Assembly (NCBI GenBank): GCA_016278505.1
Contig: JADQBQ010000020.1
Location: 62,001 to 126,000, forward strand
Source: Clostridiales bacterium
Lineage (GTDB): Bacteria > Bacillota > Desulfotomaculia > Desulfotomaculales > VENG01
DNA length: 64,000 nucleotides
Direction of reading: 5' to 3'
Shown: in pieces, positions 7,774 through 17,440 of the stretch
Layout of the letters: the number at the start of each line of letters is the position of its first letter
How positions within the stretch are numbered: position 1 is the stretch's first letter
Program-made: the position numbers and the translations under genes
Notes under the pieces: generated by a model
The model's input: the letters and a program-made list of their open reading frames with translations, nothing else
Database searches by the model: none
What the model was told of the DNA's origin: nothing

Positions 7774-7849
7774 GTGCACATAAATTCATTGAATTGAGCG
7801 TTTAATTAAGCTTTAGCTTGGTCTGAAAAATAGCGCTCTTAATCAGTTC

Positions 7850-8314
7850 CTATTTCAAGGTTTTAATAACGGCAACCTCTTCACATTTAGGAAACTTGGG
7901 ACAGTCTATACAATCTTTCCAGACCTTTTGTGGCAAGTCCTCACTATCAATCAGTTTAAAACCACATCTTTGAAAGAACGGATCTTGATAGGTAAGGGCA
8001 AATACCCTGGGAATTTCTAATTGATCGGCTTCTGCCAAAAAGGACGTTACAAGCATTCTCCCCAGCCCCTGTTTTTGATGATCAGGATCGATGACCAGCC
8101 CTCGGATTTCCGCTAGATCCTCCCAAATGATGTGCAGTGAACCTGCTCCAACAATTTCATCTTTATCCTCCACCACGGTAAATTCCCTGATGGCCTCGTA
8201 AAGAGAGGACCTGGATCTGGGCAACATAAGTCCAAGATTAGCATAGTGAGTAATGAAACCGTGAATAGTTTCGATATCAGTTATTTTTGCTTTACGAAGA
8301 AACACATAGATCAA
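7850..8314 (-). CDS. GNAT N-acetyltransferase, ArgA-like short form
   Basis: Acetyl-CoA-dependent N-acetyltransferase (up to 154 aa). The acetyl-CoA loop DPDHQKQGLGRMLV is clear (about 97-110), followed by FALTYQDPFFQRCGF and the C-terminal CIDCPKFPKCEEVAVI typical of the short N-acetylglutamate-synthase-like proteins of Firmicutes and actinobacteria. Substrate glutamate is therefore likely but not proven. It follows purQ after 34 bases on the same strand and probably shares its transcript. The start is uncertain: TTG 8314 or GTG 8305, neither with a good RBS. Confidence 0.8.
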   Translation of the reverse strand: MIYVFLRKAKITDIETIHGFITHYANLGLMLPRSRSSLYEAIREFTVVEDKDEIVGAGSLHIIWEDLAEIRGLVIDPDHQKQGLGRMLVTSFLAEADQLEIPRVFALTYQDPFFQRCGFKLIDSEDLPQKVWKDCIDCPKFPKCEEVAVIKTLK

Positions 8315-8348
8315 CTCATTTCAAAATACTCAATCGTAAGTATTTATC

Positions 8349-9122
8349 TTACATTTGCTGTGCATAACTAATGGCGTTTTCAAAAATGGTCAGCCCGTAA
8401 GGTTTTAGCTTCCGGCGGCGCCAATTAGGATGCTGATAAGGTTCAATAAATCTTTCCGGGTGAGGCATTAACCCCAAAATCCTGCCAGTGGGATCTGAAA
8501 TTCCTGCGATAGCGTTAAGAGATCCGTTGGGGTTGGCAGGGTATGACAAAGTAGGGCTGCCTTCCGTACTACAATATCTGAATACTACCTGCCCGGCACT
8601 TTCCAGCCGACTGAGAGTATCCTTACCGGTGTAAAATTTACCTTCCCCGTGTGCGGACTGGTAGTTTACAACAGAGCCATCCATACCCTGGGTAAAGATG
8701 CAATTTGATGCTTCTACTTTCATATCTACCCAGCGGCACTCAAATCGCCCGCTATCATTATTCATGAGGGTTACCGTGATATCTCCCGGGGTGCCGCCGG
8801 GTAAGAGCCCGGTCCTAACCAGCACCTGAAACCCATTGCAGATTCCCAGCACTAGTTTGCCATGTTGAACAAACTCCAGCATTTTTTCCTTTAAAAAGGA
8901 GGATAATTCAACGGCCAGTATTTTACCGGAATGAACATCATCCCCGTATGTGAACCCCCCGGGTAATATTAACATTTGAAAGTCCATTAAGTTTACCAGG
9001 CCGGTGCGCAGTTGGTTCACGTGAGTCAGCTGCCCACGTCCCCCTGCTTTTTCTATGGCATACATAGTTTCAACGTCACAGTTGGTACCGTCGGTTCTTA
9101 AAATGCAGACGTTAGGTCTCAA
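8349..9122 (-). CDS. purQ: Phosphoribosylformylglycinamidine synthase, glutaminase subunit
   Basis: Class-I glutamine amidotransferase (257 aa) that feeds ammonia to PurL in step four of purine synthesis. It shows LILPGGFTYGDDVHSGK, the nucleophile elbow LGICNGFQVLVRTGLLP with catalytic Cys, and the His/Glu pair in MPHPERFIEPYQHP. Its ATG overlaps the purL stop by 4 bases, giving coupled translation. Confidence 0.97.
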   Translation of the reverse strand: MRPNVCILRTDGTNCDVETMYAIEKAGGRGQLTHVNQLRTGLVNLMDFQMLILPGGFTYGDDVHSGKILAVELSSFLKEKMLEFVQHGKLVLGICNGFQVLVRTGLLPGGTPGDITVTLMNNDSGRFECRWVDMKVEASNCIFTQGMDGSVVNYQSAHGEGKFYTGKDTLSRLESAGQVVFRYCSTEGSPTLSYPANPNGSLNAIAGISDPTGRILGLMPHPERFIEPYQHPNWRRRKLKPYGLTIFENAISYAQQM

Positions 9123-11959
9123 CCGCCAAACACCTCCTTCATAGGTTTCTGCCAGGAGGCCTTTAATTCGTTTATGCTTACGTCCAACAATTCCTTATCT
9201 CCATGGGTGATAGTAATGTAGGGGCGGACATCTGTTACCCCTAGTTTAATATAAGGGATATCCTTAAATAACTGACCGGGTTCAATGTTTGCCGGTATTT
9301 CGGTTAGGAAACAGCCGGCTGTTTCATTAAACATAAAGTAATCAGCCCGCTGCGCCGCAGGAATATTAATTTTTGCTCCTAAGTTTCCTCCAAAGCACAT
9401 TTCAGCCAGGCAGGCGGCCAGTCCGCCCTCACTTATGTCATGGCAGGCTAAAAGGCTGTTATCCTGTATATTAGTATAAATGGACTGCCAGACTTGATAT
9501 AGTTTACTCGGGTCTAACTTGGGCAATTTATTGCCCACTGCACCCAGCAACTCAAAATACGTGGAACCACCCATTTGAGAAGTATCCCGATATCCCACCA
9601 GTATAATTTGGCTGCCGTCTACTTTGAAATCGGTAGACACAGTCTTGGTAACGTCTTCCAGGCGGCCAAATGCTGAAACGCAAAGAACCGGCGGAATTTT
9701 TATAACTTCACCCTGTTGTGACCGGTAGGTGCTGCTCAAACTGTCCTTACCGGAAATAAAAGGCATTCCTGTGGCCTGCACGAAATCGGTACAGGCATCA
9801 ACTGCCATATCTAAAGCACCCAGTGCTTCTTCATCCGGGAAGGGCCAAACGAAATTATCAATTAAGCAGATATCCTTAGGATTTAATCCTGACGCAATGG
9901 CATTGGAAACGGCTTCGGCAGAGGCCCATAAGCTTCCGTAATAAGGATCGATATTGTTCAGTATAGGGTTCAAACCATGGCTTATAACCAGTCCGTAATT
10001 TTTACCAAGCACGGGCGTTACTACCGTGGCATCGTTGGGGGCATCAAAAGCAACTCCACCAAACGGCGGCAGCGCACTACCACTTTGTACTCCGTGGTCA
10101 TAAAGCCTTACAATTGGCTCTTTGGAACACACGTTGAGGGTGGCCATTATATTTTTATAGGTAGCCGGCCAATGGGCAGGCTGTTTATCAGCGGGCTCAT
10201 CCAATGTCTGCGGTTGCCAGGATCCTGTCATGATACGTTGAGGCAGGCCGTTATGCAGAAATTCCATGTCCAAATTGCAGACAATTTCCTTATCGTACCA
10301 GACCTCCAGGCGTTTATTACCGGTGAATTTCCCAATCACCGTAGCTTCTACATTATATTCTTTGCATATTTCCACCAGCTGTTCCAGGTTGTGCGGGTCA
10401 ATGGCCACTACCATTCGCTCTTGGCTTTCCGACTGCCATATTTCCCAAGGAGCTAGGCCTGGATATTTTAATGGCATTTTATCCAGCCAAACTTCAACAC
10501 CAATATCCTCACCCATTTCGCCCAGCGCAGAACTGAATCCACCGGCACCGCAGTCGGTGATAGCCCGTATTAAATCCTTGTCCCTAGCATTGAGCAGTGC
10601 ATCGCTCATCCTTTTTTCCTCAATGGGGTGACCGATCTGTACTGCACTGGAGTTAACCGAAATTGTACGGTGGGTCATTTCCCCGCTGGAAAAAGTAGCT
10701 CCGTGAATGCCGTCCCTCCCGGTCCGGCCACCTACAGCAATAGCGAGATCCCCCGCTTGCGGCTCTCCTTTGGTACATTTATCGGCGGGCAGAATACCGT
10801 AGGCGCCTACAATGATGGAAGGCTTAGCCCGGAAATCACGGTGAAAGTGCACAGAGCCGTTATTGGTGGGTATGCCCATCCGGTTACCATAATCCTTTAC
10901 ACCGGCGACAACACGCCGTAAAAGGTAATTAGGATGTAAGCATCCTGCAGGTACTTCCGAGAAAGGCAGACCGGGCTCGGCTACACAGAACATATCGGTG
11001 GAGGAGACTACTTTGGCCCCCTGCCCTGTACCCATTATGTCCCGGAAAACACCGCCACTGCCGGTCATGGCTCCACCATACGGTTCAATTGCTGAGGGAG
11101 AGTTATGAGTTTCCACCTTACCACATACAGCATACCCTTCGTAAAAATCCATAACTCCGGAATTGTCAACAAAGGAAGATAGAACCAATGGATGATTTGC
11201 CTTTTTAGTGGCATGCTGCAGACGTTTCATTAGGGGCTCTTTTTCCTGCCCGTCTACAATTAATTTAGCTTTAAAGGTTTTGTGCACACAGTGTTCAGAC
11301 CACGTTTGGGCTATGGTTTCCAGTTCACAGTCAGTTGGATCCCGGTCTATGTCATTAAAATATGACCGGATGATTTTCATCTCATCCAGATTTAAGAACA
11401 GCCGGTCCTTGCTTAGCCTGACCATTTCATTTTCTGTCATGCTGCGCAGGGGAATAACCTCGGTTTCACCGAGCGATCCACTAATAACCAGTGTTTGAGG
11501 CTTTTCATTAATTACTTGTTCAACGGTATCGTTAACCACTAGTCTTTTGGTAATCAGGTCAATCTCTGACTGGGTGATACCGGAACCGATAAAGAAATAT
11601 TCCGTACTGGAATCAGCGGCCTGTAGGGTGTTTATGTCCAGGTCCCGGGCAGCTTTCATCAATGATGCTGCCTCAGGGTTCATAACTCCCGGCTTGTAGG
11701 CCACTTCAATCATGTAATCATAATTATTTACAATGGGACTGTTTAAGGTGTACTCCTGAAATATTTTTTCAGCCAGCAGTTCCTCTGCTAAAACTTTGGC
11801 TTCTTTTTCAGTTACACCTTCAAAACGAAAAACCTGAGCGGTTCTTACCGCAGTAACACTTTCTACACGAAGAGAATGTTGTATTTCATATAGTATTTCG
11901 TTACCCTTTACCTCGGGAAGTCCAGCAATATTTTTTATTCTGATCTCCTGGATACTCAA
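9119..11959 (-). CDS. purL: Phosphoribosylformylglycinamidine synthase, large subunit with PurS-like N-terminus
   Basis: ATP-dependent FGAM synthase (946 aa from the chosen start). Residues 1-90 resemble a fused PurS domain (IQEIRIKNIAGLPEVKGNE). The linker and two AIR-synthase-like halves follow, with SEHCVHKTF, KVETHNSPSAIEPYGGA, GGRTGRDGIHGATFSSGEM and the second half FISGKDSLSSTY and ACHDISEGGLAACLAEM. The glutaminase is separate (PurQ), unlike the proteobacterial single chain. GTG 11971 lies directly against GGAG, so TTG 11959, 11 bases after GGAGG, is the likelier start. Promoter at 12019-12047. Confidence 0.95.
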   Translation of the reverse strand: MSIQEIRIKNIAGLPEVKGNEILYEIQHSLRVESVTAVRTAQVFRFEGVTEKEAKVLAEELLAEKIFQEYTLNSPIVNNYDYMIEVAYKPGVMNPEAASLMKAARDLDINTLQAADSSTEYFFIGSGITQSEIDLITKRLVVNDTVEQVINEKPQTLVISGSLGETEVIPLRSMTENEMVRLSKDRLFLNLDEMKIIRSYFNDIDRDPTDCELETIAQTWSEHCVHKTFKAKLIVDGQEKEPLMKRLQHATKKANHPLVLSSFVDNSGVMDFYEGYAVCGKVETHNSPSAIEPYGGAMTGSGGVFRDIMGTGQGAKVVSSTDMFCVAEPGLPFSEVPAGCLHPNYLLRRVVAGVKDYGNRMGIPTNNGSVHFHRDFRAKPSIIVGAYGILPADKCTKGEPQAGDLAIAVGGRTGRDGIHGATFSSGEMTHRTISVNSSAVQIGHPIEEKRMSDALLNARDKDLIRAITDCGAGGFSSALGEMGEDIGVEVWLDKMPLKYPGLAPWEIWQSESQERMVVAIDPHNLEQLVEICKEYNVEATVIGKFTGNKRLEVWYDKEIVCNLDMEFLHNGLPQRIMTGSWQPQTLDEPADKQPAHWPATYKNIMATLNVCSKEPIVRLYDHGVQSGSALPPFGGVAFDAPNDATVVTPVLGKNYGLVISHGLNPILNNIDPYYGSLWASAEAVSNAIASGLNPKDICLIDNFVWPFPDEEALGALDMAVDACTDFVQATGMPFISGKDSLSSTYRSQQGEVIKIPPVLCVSAFGRLEDVTKTVSTDFKVDGSQIILVGYRDTSQMGGSTYFELLGAVGNKLPKLDPSKLYQVWQSIYTNIQDNSLLACHDISEGGLAACLAEMCFGGNLGAKINIPAAQRADYFMFNETAGCFLTEIPANIEPGQLFKDIPYIKLGVTDVRPYITITHGDKELLDVSINELKASWQKPMKEVFGG

Positions 11960-12018
11960 TTTTAAGTTCACCTCCGGAGATTTATGATATGTTATTAAGG
12001 TGTATAAAACCCTGTAAC

Positions 12019-12047
12019 ATTGTAGTATATACTAGTGAAAAATACAA
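12019..12047 (-). promoter_or_regulatory. Promoter for purL-purQ
   Basis: Minus strand TTGTAT (12042-12047), 17-base spacer, TACAAT (12019-12024), about 60 bases before the purL start. I see no purine riboswitch in the short leader. Confidence 0.7.
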
Positions 12048-12082
12048 TCCTGAAAAAACGGGTGTTTTAGCCAGAAAGGTGC

Positions 12083-12111
12083 AAAAAAAAAGCACCTTGT
12101 AACAAAGGCGC
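12083..12111 (-). terminator. Terminator of the xpt-nucleoside transporter operon
   Basis: Minus strand GCGCCTTTG-TTA-CAAGGTGC, followed by nine T residues, beginning directly after the xpt stop codon. Confidence 0.9.
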
Positions 12112-12681
12112 TTAACAAAAGGTGATTTTTCCGCCCGCAAGGCTGGCAATGGGGGCAAGTGTTTCTATGCGAATACCTGCATCTCTTAACGCCTTCCCTC
12201 CGCCTTGAAAGACCTTTTCAATAATAATACCTGCGCCGGCCAGAGAGGCTCCGGATTGCTGTACAATTTCCACCATGCCCCGTAAAGCTTCTCCCTGGGC
12301 TAGAAAATCATCAACCAGTAAAACATTATCTGAAGGGTGTAGAAACCGGCTGTTGACGTAAATGTCAACGGATTCATCTTTTGTAAAGGAATAAACAGTA
12401 CTGGAAAATACATTGGGGTCAGCTGTAGCTGCTCTTTTCTTTTTGGCAAAGACAACCGGGATATCCAAAGCGAGGCCGGTTGCCATGGCTACGGCAATAC
12501 CCGATGCCTCTACAGTGAGAATCTTTGTTATGGATTGATTTTTAAACCTTGCGGCAACCTCCTTCCCCAAGTCCATGGCGAAGGCAGGGTCAATCTGATG
12601 GTTTAAAAAGGAATCCACCTTGAGAACGGTGTCGGACAGTACTTTACCCTCAATTAAAATCTTGTCTTTAAGAACTTTCAT
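12112..12681 (-). CDS. xpt: Xanthine phosphoribosyltransferase
   Basis: Salvages xanthine to XMP with PRPP (189 aa, the usual length). The PRPP-binding motif VLLVDDFLAQGEALRG (about 128-143) is complete, preceded by ILTVEASGIAVAMATG and FAKKKRAAT as in Bacillus Xpt. Last gene of an operon with a BMP-type ABC importer, so imported purine bases or nucleosides can be converted at once. RBS AAAGGAG precedes the ATG. Confidence 0.96.
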   Translation of the reverse strand: MKVLKDKILIEGKVLSDTVLKVDSFLNHQIDPAFAMDLGKEVAARFKNQSITKILTVEASGIAVAMATGLALDIPVVFAKKKRAATADPNVFSSTVYSFTKDESVDIYVNSRFLHPSDNVLLVDDFLAQGEALRGMVEIVQQSGASLAGAGIIIEKVFQGGGKALRDAGIRIETLAPIASLAGGKITFC

Positions 12682-12708
12682 TTTTAAGCTCCTTTATCTG
12701 GTCATTTG

Positions 12709-13641
12709 TTATCTTTCTTCCCGGTCATAGGGCAATCCCAGTGACTGTGGAGCACCGATATGCTTGGCTGCATTTTTGCCGGTTACAAGAATAAGTACTA
12801 TGATGGTAAATATGTACGGTAACATTTTTAAAAAATAGGTAGGTATCATAATATCCATGGCCTGTAGACGAAAACCTAAAGCGTCAATACCACCGAAAAT
12901 GTAGGCACCTAAAATGGCCTGGGCGGGATTCCAAGTAGCAAAAATGACCAGAGCCACTGCTATCCACCCGCGGCCGGCCGTGATATTTTCCATCCAGGTG
13001 GGAACGTACATTAAAGACAAGTAAGCACCGCCAATCCCGGCCAGCATGCCACCTATAATTACATAGACATATTTAACACGAAAAACGTTGATACCCAGAG
13101 AATCGGCTGCTGCTGGATTTTCACCCACAGCTCGCAGATTTAACCCTGTCTTAGTGCGGTAAAGGAAGTACCACATTAGAGGAATGATTATGTAACTTAA
13201 ATATACAAGAGCATCCTGTTTAAACATTATGGGACCGATAAAAGGTATGCTGCTCATTATAGGCATTTCAAATGCTTTAAAAGAGGTTTCCAAGGGAGTA
13301 CCTACAATGGGCTTTCCCAGATACCCGCTAAGACCGGTGCCAAATATGGTAAGAGACAAACCGCTTACAATTTGGTTAGCTCGCAGGGTAACGGTAAGCA
13401 GTGCATGAATTGAGGCCATGGCACCGCCTGCGAGCATGGCTGCTATGACCCCGGCCCAGGGGCTACTGGTATAATGAGCGGCTATAAATCCACTGACAGC
13501 GCCAACCAACATCATACCTTCTACGCCAAGGTTTAATATGCCCGCCCGTTCAGCCAAAATTTCTCCCAACGCGGCATATAGGAGGGGGGTTCCCGCGGTT
13601 ATAGCTGTAGCTAGTATGGCAATTAGAATATCAACACTCAT
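12709..13641 (-). CDS. Nucleoside ABC transporter permease, NupQ/YufQ-type
   Basis: Hydrophobic permease (310 aa) of the BPL_transp_2 family with typical segments PLLYAALGEILAERAGILNLGVEGMML and LRAVGENPAAADSLGINV. The start ATG overlaps the preceding permease stop by 4 bases. Together with the neighbouring permease, ATPase and BMP lipoprotein it forms a nucleoside importer in the cell membrane. Purine specificity is suggested by the adjacent xpt. Confidence 0.93.
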   Translation of the reverse strand: MSVDILIAILATAITAGTPLLYAALGEILAERAGILNLGVEGMMLVGAVSGFIAAHYTSSPWAGVIAAMLAGGAMASIHALLTVTLRANQIVSGLSLTIFGTGLSGYLGKPIVGTPLETSFKAFEMPIMSSIPFIGPIMFKQDALVYLSYIIIPLMWYFLYRTKTGLNLRAVGENPAAADSLGINVFRVKYVYVIIGGMLAGIGGAYLSLMYVPTWMENITAGRGWIAVALVIFATWNPAQAILGAYIFGGIDALGFRLQAMDIMIPTYFLKMLPYIFTIIVLILVTGKNAAKHIGAPQSLGLPYDREER

Positions 13642-14732
13642 GCTTTATCATCTCCCCGGCAGCTATTGATGGAAACCCGGTAGCGCATCAGTATTTCGCC
13701 ACCCAAGACAAAAAATAATAAACCACCCTGTAGCATGGAAACAACTGCAGCAGGCACACCATTCATTTGTACTGCGAAGCCGCCCACCTGCATACCGCCG
13801 AACAAAAGGGCAGCGATAATAATACCCAGTGGATTGAGTCTGGTTAGCCAGGCCACGATAATGGCTGTATAACCGTACCCGGGGCTGAAACCTTGTTGAA
13901 GCCGGTGGGTTACACCTGATAATTCGGCCATACCGGCAAGCCCGCATACAGCACCGGAGATTAGCATTACTACAATAATCTTTCGGGATATATTCATACC
14001 TGCATAACGGGCTGCACCAGGGCTTTCTCCTATGACCCTAATTTCATAGCCGAATTTGGTACGGAAAATTATTAAATAAATAATGATTGCCAATACAATA
14101 CCTATTAACAGGCCGGCGTGAATTCTGGTATCGCCAAAAGTAGGCAAAATGGCGGATTCGGAAAAGGATGGCGTAATAGGAAAGTTATATCCCGCAGGAT
14201 CCTTCCAGGGCCCGTAAACTAAATAATCTACCCACAAAATAGCCACGTAATTAAGCATCAGGGTGGTAATGATTTCGTTTACTCCCAAGTATGCGCGGGG
14301 TATAGCCGGTATAACCGCCCACAGGCCTCCGGCAGCGGCACCCGCCAACATCATTGCCGGCAAAACCACCCAGGCCGGCTGATCCGGCAATAGTAATGCT
14401 AACCATGTTGCCCCGAATGCACCCATGTAGATTTGGCCTTCGCCGCCTATATTCCATAGCTGCATCCTAAAGGCGACGGCAAGTCCCAAACCTGCCAATA
14501 AAAGGGGGATAGCCTTAACAATAGATTCTGTGAGTCCGTATTTGGTACCGAAGGCACCGTTAAACATTACCGAATAAACTTGGATAGGATCCTTTCCGGT
14601 AAGTGCAAGGAAAATTGCCCCGGTTAAAAGAGCTAAAAAAACTGAAATGACCGGGACCAGTATATTCATGACCGGCGAGGGGGAAAGTTTCTTTTCCAGA
14701 GATATAAGTGAACGTGTATTGTCCGTAGTCAT
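13638..14732 (-). CDS. Nucleoside ABC transporter permease, NupP/YufP-type
   Basis: Second permease subunit (364 aa) with about nine hydrophobic helices and the family motifs NIGGEGQIYMGAFGATWLAL and EIRVIGESPGAARYAGMNI. It lies between the ATPase gene and the other permease gene, overlapping each by 4 bases, the usual compact layout for this importer type. Confidence 0.93.
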   Translation of the reverse strand: MTTDNTRSLISLEKKLSPSPVMNILVPVISVFLALLTGAIFLALTGKDPIQVYSVMFNGAFGTKYGLTESIVKAIPLLLAGLGLAVAFRMQLWNIGGEGQIYMGAFGATWLALLLPDQPAWVVLPAMMLAGAAAGGLWAVIPAIPRAYLGVNEIITTLMLNYVAILWVDYLVYGPWKDPAGYNFPITPSFSESAILPTFGDTRIHAGLLIGIVLAIIIYLIIFRTKFGYEIRVIGESPGAARYAGMNISRKIIVVMLISGAVCGLAGMAELSGVTHRLQQGFSPGYGYTAIIVAWLTRLNPLGIIIAALLFGGMQVGGFAVQMNGVPAAVVSMLQGGLLFFVLGGEILMRYRVSINSCRGDDKA

Positions 14733-16252
14733 TGCGGCATATCTCCCGTTTGTTTTGCCCCCATCATTAGGAGACCTATTTCTTCCAAATCAGCGTGCTC
14801 TGTGTTGATGATTCCGTTAATCTGACCCTCAAAAATAACTCCAACTCGATCGCTTAGTTTGAAGATTTCATCAAGATCTTCTGAAATCAACAAAATTGCA
14901 GTTCCTCTGGCACGTTGCTCAAGGAGTAGCCGGTGTACTGTTTCGGTGGCACCTACATCCAAACCTCGTACGGGATATACCGCTACCAAAAGTAGAGGCT
15001 TTAAAGACATTTCCCTGGCTAGAAGCAGTTTTTGAAGATTGCCCCCGGACAGCAAGCTAACCGGAGCCGAGGGGTCATAAAGCTTTATATTGAAGTCTGA
15101 AACTAATTTATCGGTATCCGCTGACGCCTTTTTATAGTCAAGAAAGGGCCCGCGTGCATAGCTATTCCTGTACCCTTTTAGCATAATATTGTCTACTGAG
15201 CCAAGTTTGGGTATCAGCCCTGTGCCCATGCGATCCTCGGGAACATGACTGACGCCCTGCCTGATTATTTTTTGAGGTGATAGATTTGTAATTTTTTTAT
15301 TATCTAAATAAATACTACCTGAGCTGCAGGTGCGCATACCCGTGATGACCTCGGCCAATTCCCTTTGCCCGTTCCCTGCCACACCGGCAATGCCAAAGAT
15401 TTCTCCTTCTTTGACATCCATGGTAACTCCTTGTAGTGCCGGCCGGCTGTTATCATTCATTGCCTGTACCTCATTTAATTCTAGAACTTTAACACCGAAC
15501 TGGGAGGCAAATTTTTGCTGTTGGAATACTACATCTCGGCCAACCATGAGCCAGGCCAGGTCCTTTTCAGTTATTTCATCTCTGTTCAGGGTAGCTACGG
15601 CTTTACCTGCACGCAGTACGGTGACCCTGTCTGCAATGTCCATTACTTCTTGGAGCTTGTGCGTGATGACGACAATGCCACGCCCATCTTGTGCCATTTG
15701 TCTAAGGTTCTGGAACAGCTCACGGGTTTCCTGAGGGGTCAGTACAGCAGTTGGTTCATCCAATATCAATAAATCCGAACCTTTGTAAAGTGCTTTCAAT
15801 ATTTCCACCCGCTGTTTTTCTCCCACCGATAGCTGCCATATTTTCGCAGCAGGGTCAACGGCAAGACCATATTTAGAGGCTAATAATTTAATGTCCTGCT
15901 CGGCTTGAGCAGCATTTAGTTTAAGTTTTGTTCCTGCCGATCCTAGAATAATGTTCTCTGCCACTGTGAAGTTATCTACAAGCTTAAAATGCTGGTGTAC
16001 CATCCCTACACCTGCATTAATAGCGTCCCGGGGCGACTTAAAATTTACTTTACTGCCCTTGATATACATTTCACCGATATCCGGTTTGTACAGTCCTGCC
16101 AGGATATTCATTAAAGTACTTTTTCCCGAGCCGTTCTCTCCTAAAAGCATGTGAATTTCTCCCGGCTTAACGGATAGTTTAATATTATCGTTAGCCAGTA
16201 CCCCGGGGAACTTTTTAGTAATTTGTTTCATTTTCAATAGGAGTTCTTGCAT
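14729..16252 (-). CDS. Nucleoside ABC transporter ATP-binding protein, NupO/YufO-type
   Basis: Double ABC ATPase (507 aa) of the RbsA/MglA layout. The first half has Walker A GENGSGKST, signature LSVGEKQRVEI and Walker B LLILDEPTAVL. In the second half Walker A is degenerate (GVAGNGQRE), which is normal for this family, with LLSGGNLQKLLLAREM as signature. The start at ATG 16252, ten bases after GAGGGG, was chosen over TTG 16273. A stem-loop at 16272-16307 separates it from the lipoprotein gene upstream. Confidence 0.94.
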   Translation of the reverse strand: MQELLLKMKQITKKFPGVLANDNIKLSVKPGEIHMLLGENGSGKSTLMNILAGLYKPDIGEMYIKGSKVNFKSPRDAINAGVGMVHQHFKLVDNFTVAENIILGSAGTKLKLNAAQAEQDIKLLASKYGLAVDPAAKIWQLSVGEKQRVEILKALYKGSDLLILDEPTAVLTPQETRELFQNLRQMAQDGRGIVVITHKLQEVMDIADRVTVLRAGKAVATLNRDEITEKDLAWLMVGRDVVFQQQKFASQFGVKVLELNEVQAMNDNSRPALQGVTMDVKEGEIFGIAGVAGNGQRELAEVITGMRTCSSGSIYLDNKKITNLSPQKIIRQGVSHVPEDRMGTGLIPKLGSVDNIMLKGYRNSYARGPFLDYKKASADTDKLVSDFNIKLYDPSAPVSLLSGGNLQKLLLAREMSLKPLLLVAVYPVRGLDVGATETVHRLLLEQRARGTAILLISEDLDEIFKLSDRVGVIFEGQINGIINTEHADLEEIGLLMMGAKQTGDMPQ

Positions 16253-16271
16253 TATGTTGTCGCCCCTCAAC

Positions 16272-16307
16272 AAAGGGTTACTGGGAGATGTCTACCAGTA
16301 ACCCTTT
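16272..16307 (-). other. Intercistronic stem-loop between BMP lipoprotein and ATPase genes
   Basis: A perfect 13-bp stem (AAAGGGTTACTGG with its complement) and a 10-base loop, beginning just after the lipoprotein stop. No U-run follows, so it is more likely a mRNA-stabilising or partial-termination hairpin that lets the binding protein be made in excess than a full terminator. Confidence 0.65.
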
Positions 16308-16312
16308 ATGAT

Positions 16313-17440
16313 TTATTCAGAGGATTCCAATTTTCCGTTAACGCCTTCAACAAACCAATTCATGTTGAGAATTTCGTCGTCGGTCATTTGCTGCCCTTCT
16401 TCTACCTTAATTTTACCGCTTTGATCTTTAAGAGGACCATAAAATACGTCCCACTCACCACTTTCGATCTTATCTCTCCACTGCTTAACAAGTTCTTTGG
16501 TTTCATCTCCGACCATGGGACCGAAAGGAGCTATATCCACAATACCGTCAGCCAGAGAACCCCAGTACTGGTTCGGTTCCCAGGTCCCGTTCTCTACGGC
16601 TTCAACCGTATCGGCGTAATATGGTCTCCAGTCCCAAACTGCAGATGTGAGCACAGCTTCCGGAGCAAACTTACTCATATCTGTATTGTAACCAACACTG
16701 TAAGCACCTGCTTCTTGGGCTGCCTGCTGCGGACCGGGGGTGTCCTGGTGTTGGGCTATAACATCTGCACCGGAATCAAGCAAAGCTTTAGCAGCATCTT
16801 TTTCTTTGCTGGGGTCATACCAGGTGTTTGTCCATATCACCTTTACCTCTGCATCCGGATTGGCTTCTTTAACTCCCAGAGTGAAGCCATTAATGCCTCG
16901 AATTACTTCCGGAATGGGGAAGGCTGCTACATAGCCAATCAAATCGGTTTCGGTGGCTTTACCGGCTACAAGTCCTGTAAGATAACGGGCCTGGTACATT
17001 CTGCCGAAGTATGTTCCAACGTTGGCAGCAGTTTTGTATCCGGAACAATGCAAAAAAGTTTTGTTCGGGTATTTTTTTGCCACATCAATGGTGTAATCCA
17101 TAAAGCCAAAGCTGGTGGAAAAAATAACATCATTACCTTTTTCTGCCAGCTGCGTGAGTACAGTTGCAGCTTCTGCGCCTTCAGCAACATTTTCAACGTA
17201 ATCTTCAGCAACAACATAGTCCAGCTCGGTGTCCAAATACTGTCTTGCCTGATCGTGGGCATAAGTCCATCCGGCATCACCTGCGGGGCCAACGTACATG
17301 AAGGCAACATTAAGCTTATCTTCACCTTGATCTTCCGTGGTACCTTCGTTGCCACCGCCGCCACCACACCCGGCCAGTAGTAATGCAGCGGCGAGGACTA
17401 GCATTAGTGTAAAGCGCATCTTAGAGTTTTTTAAATGCAA
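16313..17440 (-). CDS. BMP-family nucleoside-binding lipoprotein
   Basis: Surface lipoprotein (375 aa) that captures substrate for the importer. The signal has lipobox LLAGC followed by a glycine run; the mature part has VAFMYVGPAGDAGWTYAHDQ and GNDVIFSTSFGFMDYT, characteristic of the PnrA/Med family of purine nucleoside receptors. TTG 17440 with GGGAGG eight bases upstream is the chosen start. First gene of the operon; a weak -35-like TTGTCA at 17584-17589 lies upstream. Confidence 0.93.
   Translation of the reverse strand: MHLKNSKMRFTLMLVLAAALLLAGCGGGGGNEGTTEDQGEDKLNVAFMYVGPAGDAGWTYAHDQARQYLDTELDYVVAEDYVENVAEGAEAATVLTQLAEKGNDVIFSTSFGFMDYTIDVAKKYPNKTFLHCSGYKTAANVGTYFGRMYQARYLTGLVAGKATETDLIGYVAAFPIPEVIRGINGFTLGVKEANPDAEVKVIWTNTWYDPSKEKDAAKALLDSGADVIAQHQDTPGPQQAAQEAGAYSVGYNTDMSKFAPEAVLTSAVWDWRPYYADTVEAVENGTWEPNQYWGSLADGIVDIAPFGPMVGDETKELVKQWRDKIESGEWDVFYGPLKDQSGKIKVEEGQQMTDDEILNMNWFVEGVNGKLESSE

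Noticed and set aside
7533-7789. Overlapping minus-strand frames of 78-82 codons in the GC-rich element
   Set aside because: No RBS, low-complexity Arg/Ser/Pro composition, and the DNA is better explained as a structured element.
16247-17380. A 377-codon open frame antisense to the BMP lipoprotein gene
   Set aside because: It is the codon-phase shadow of a well-supported gene, has no RBS and no protein-like domain.
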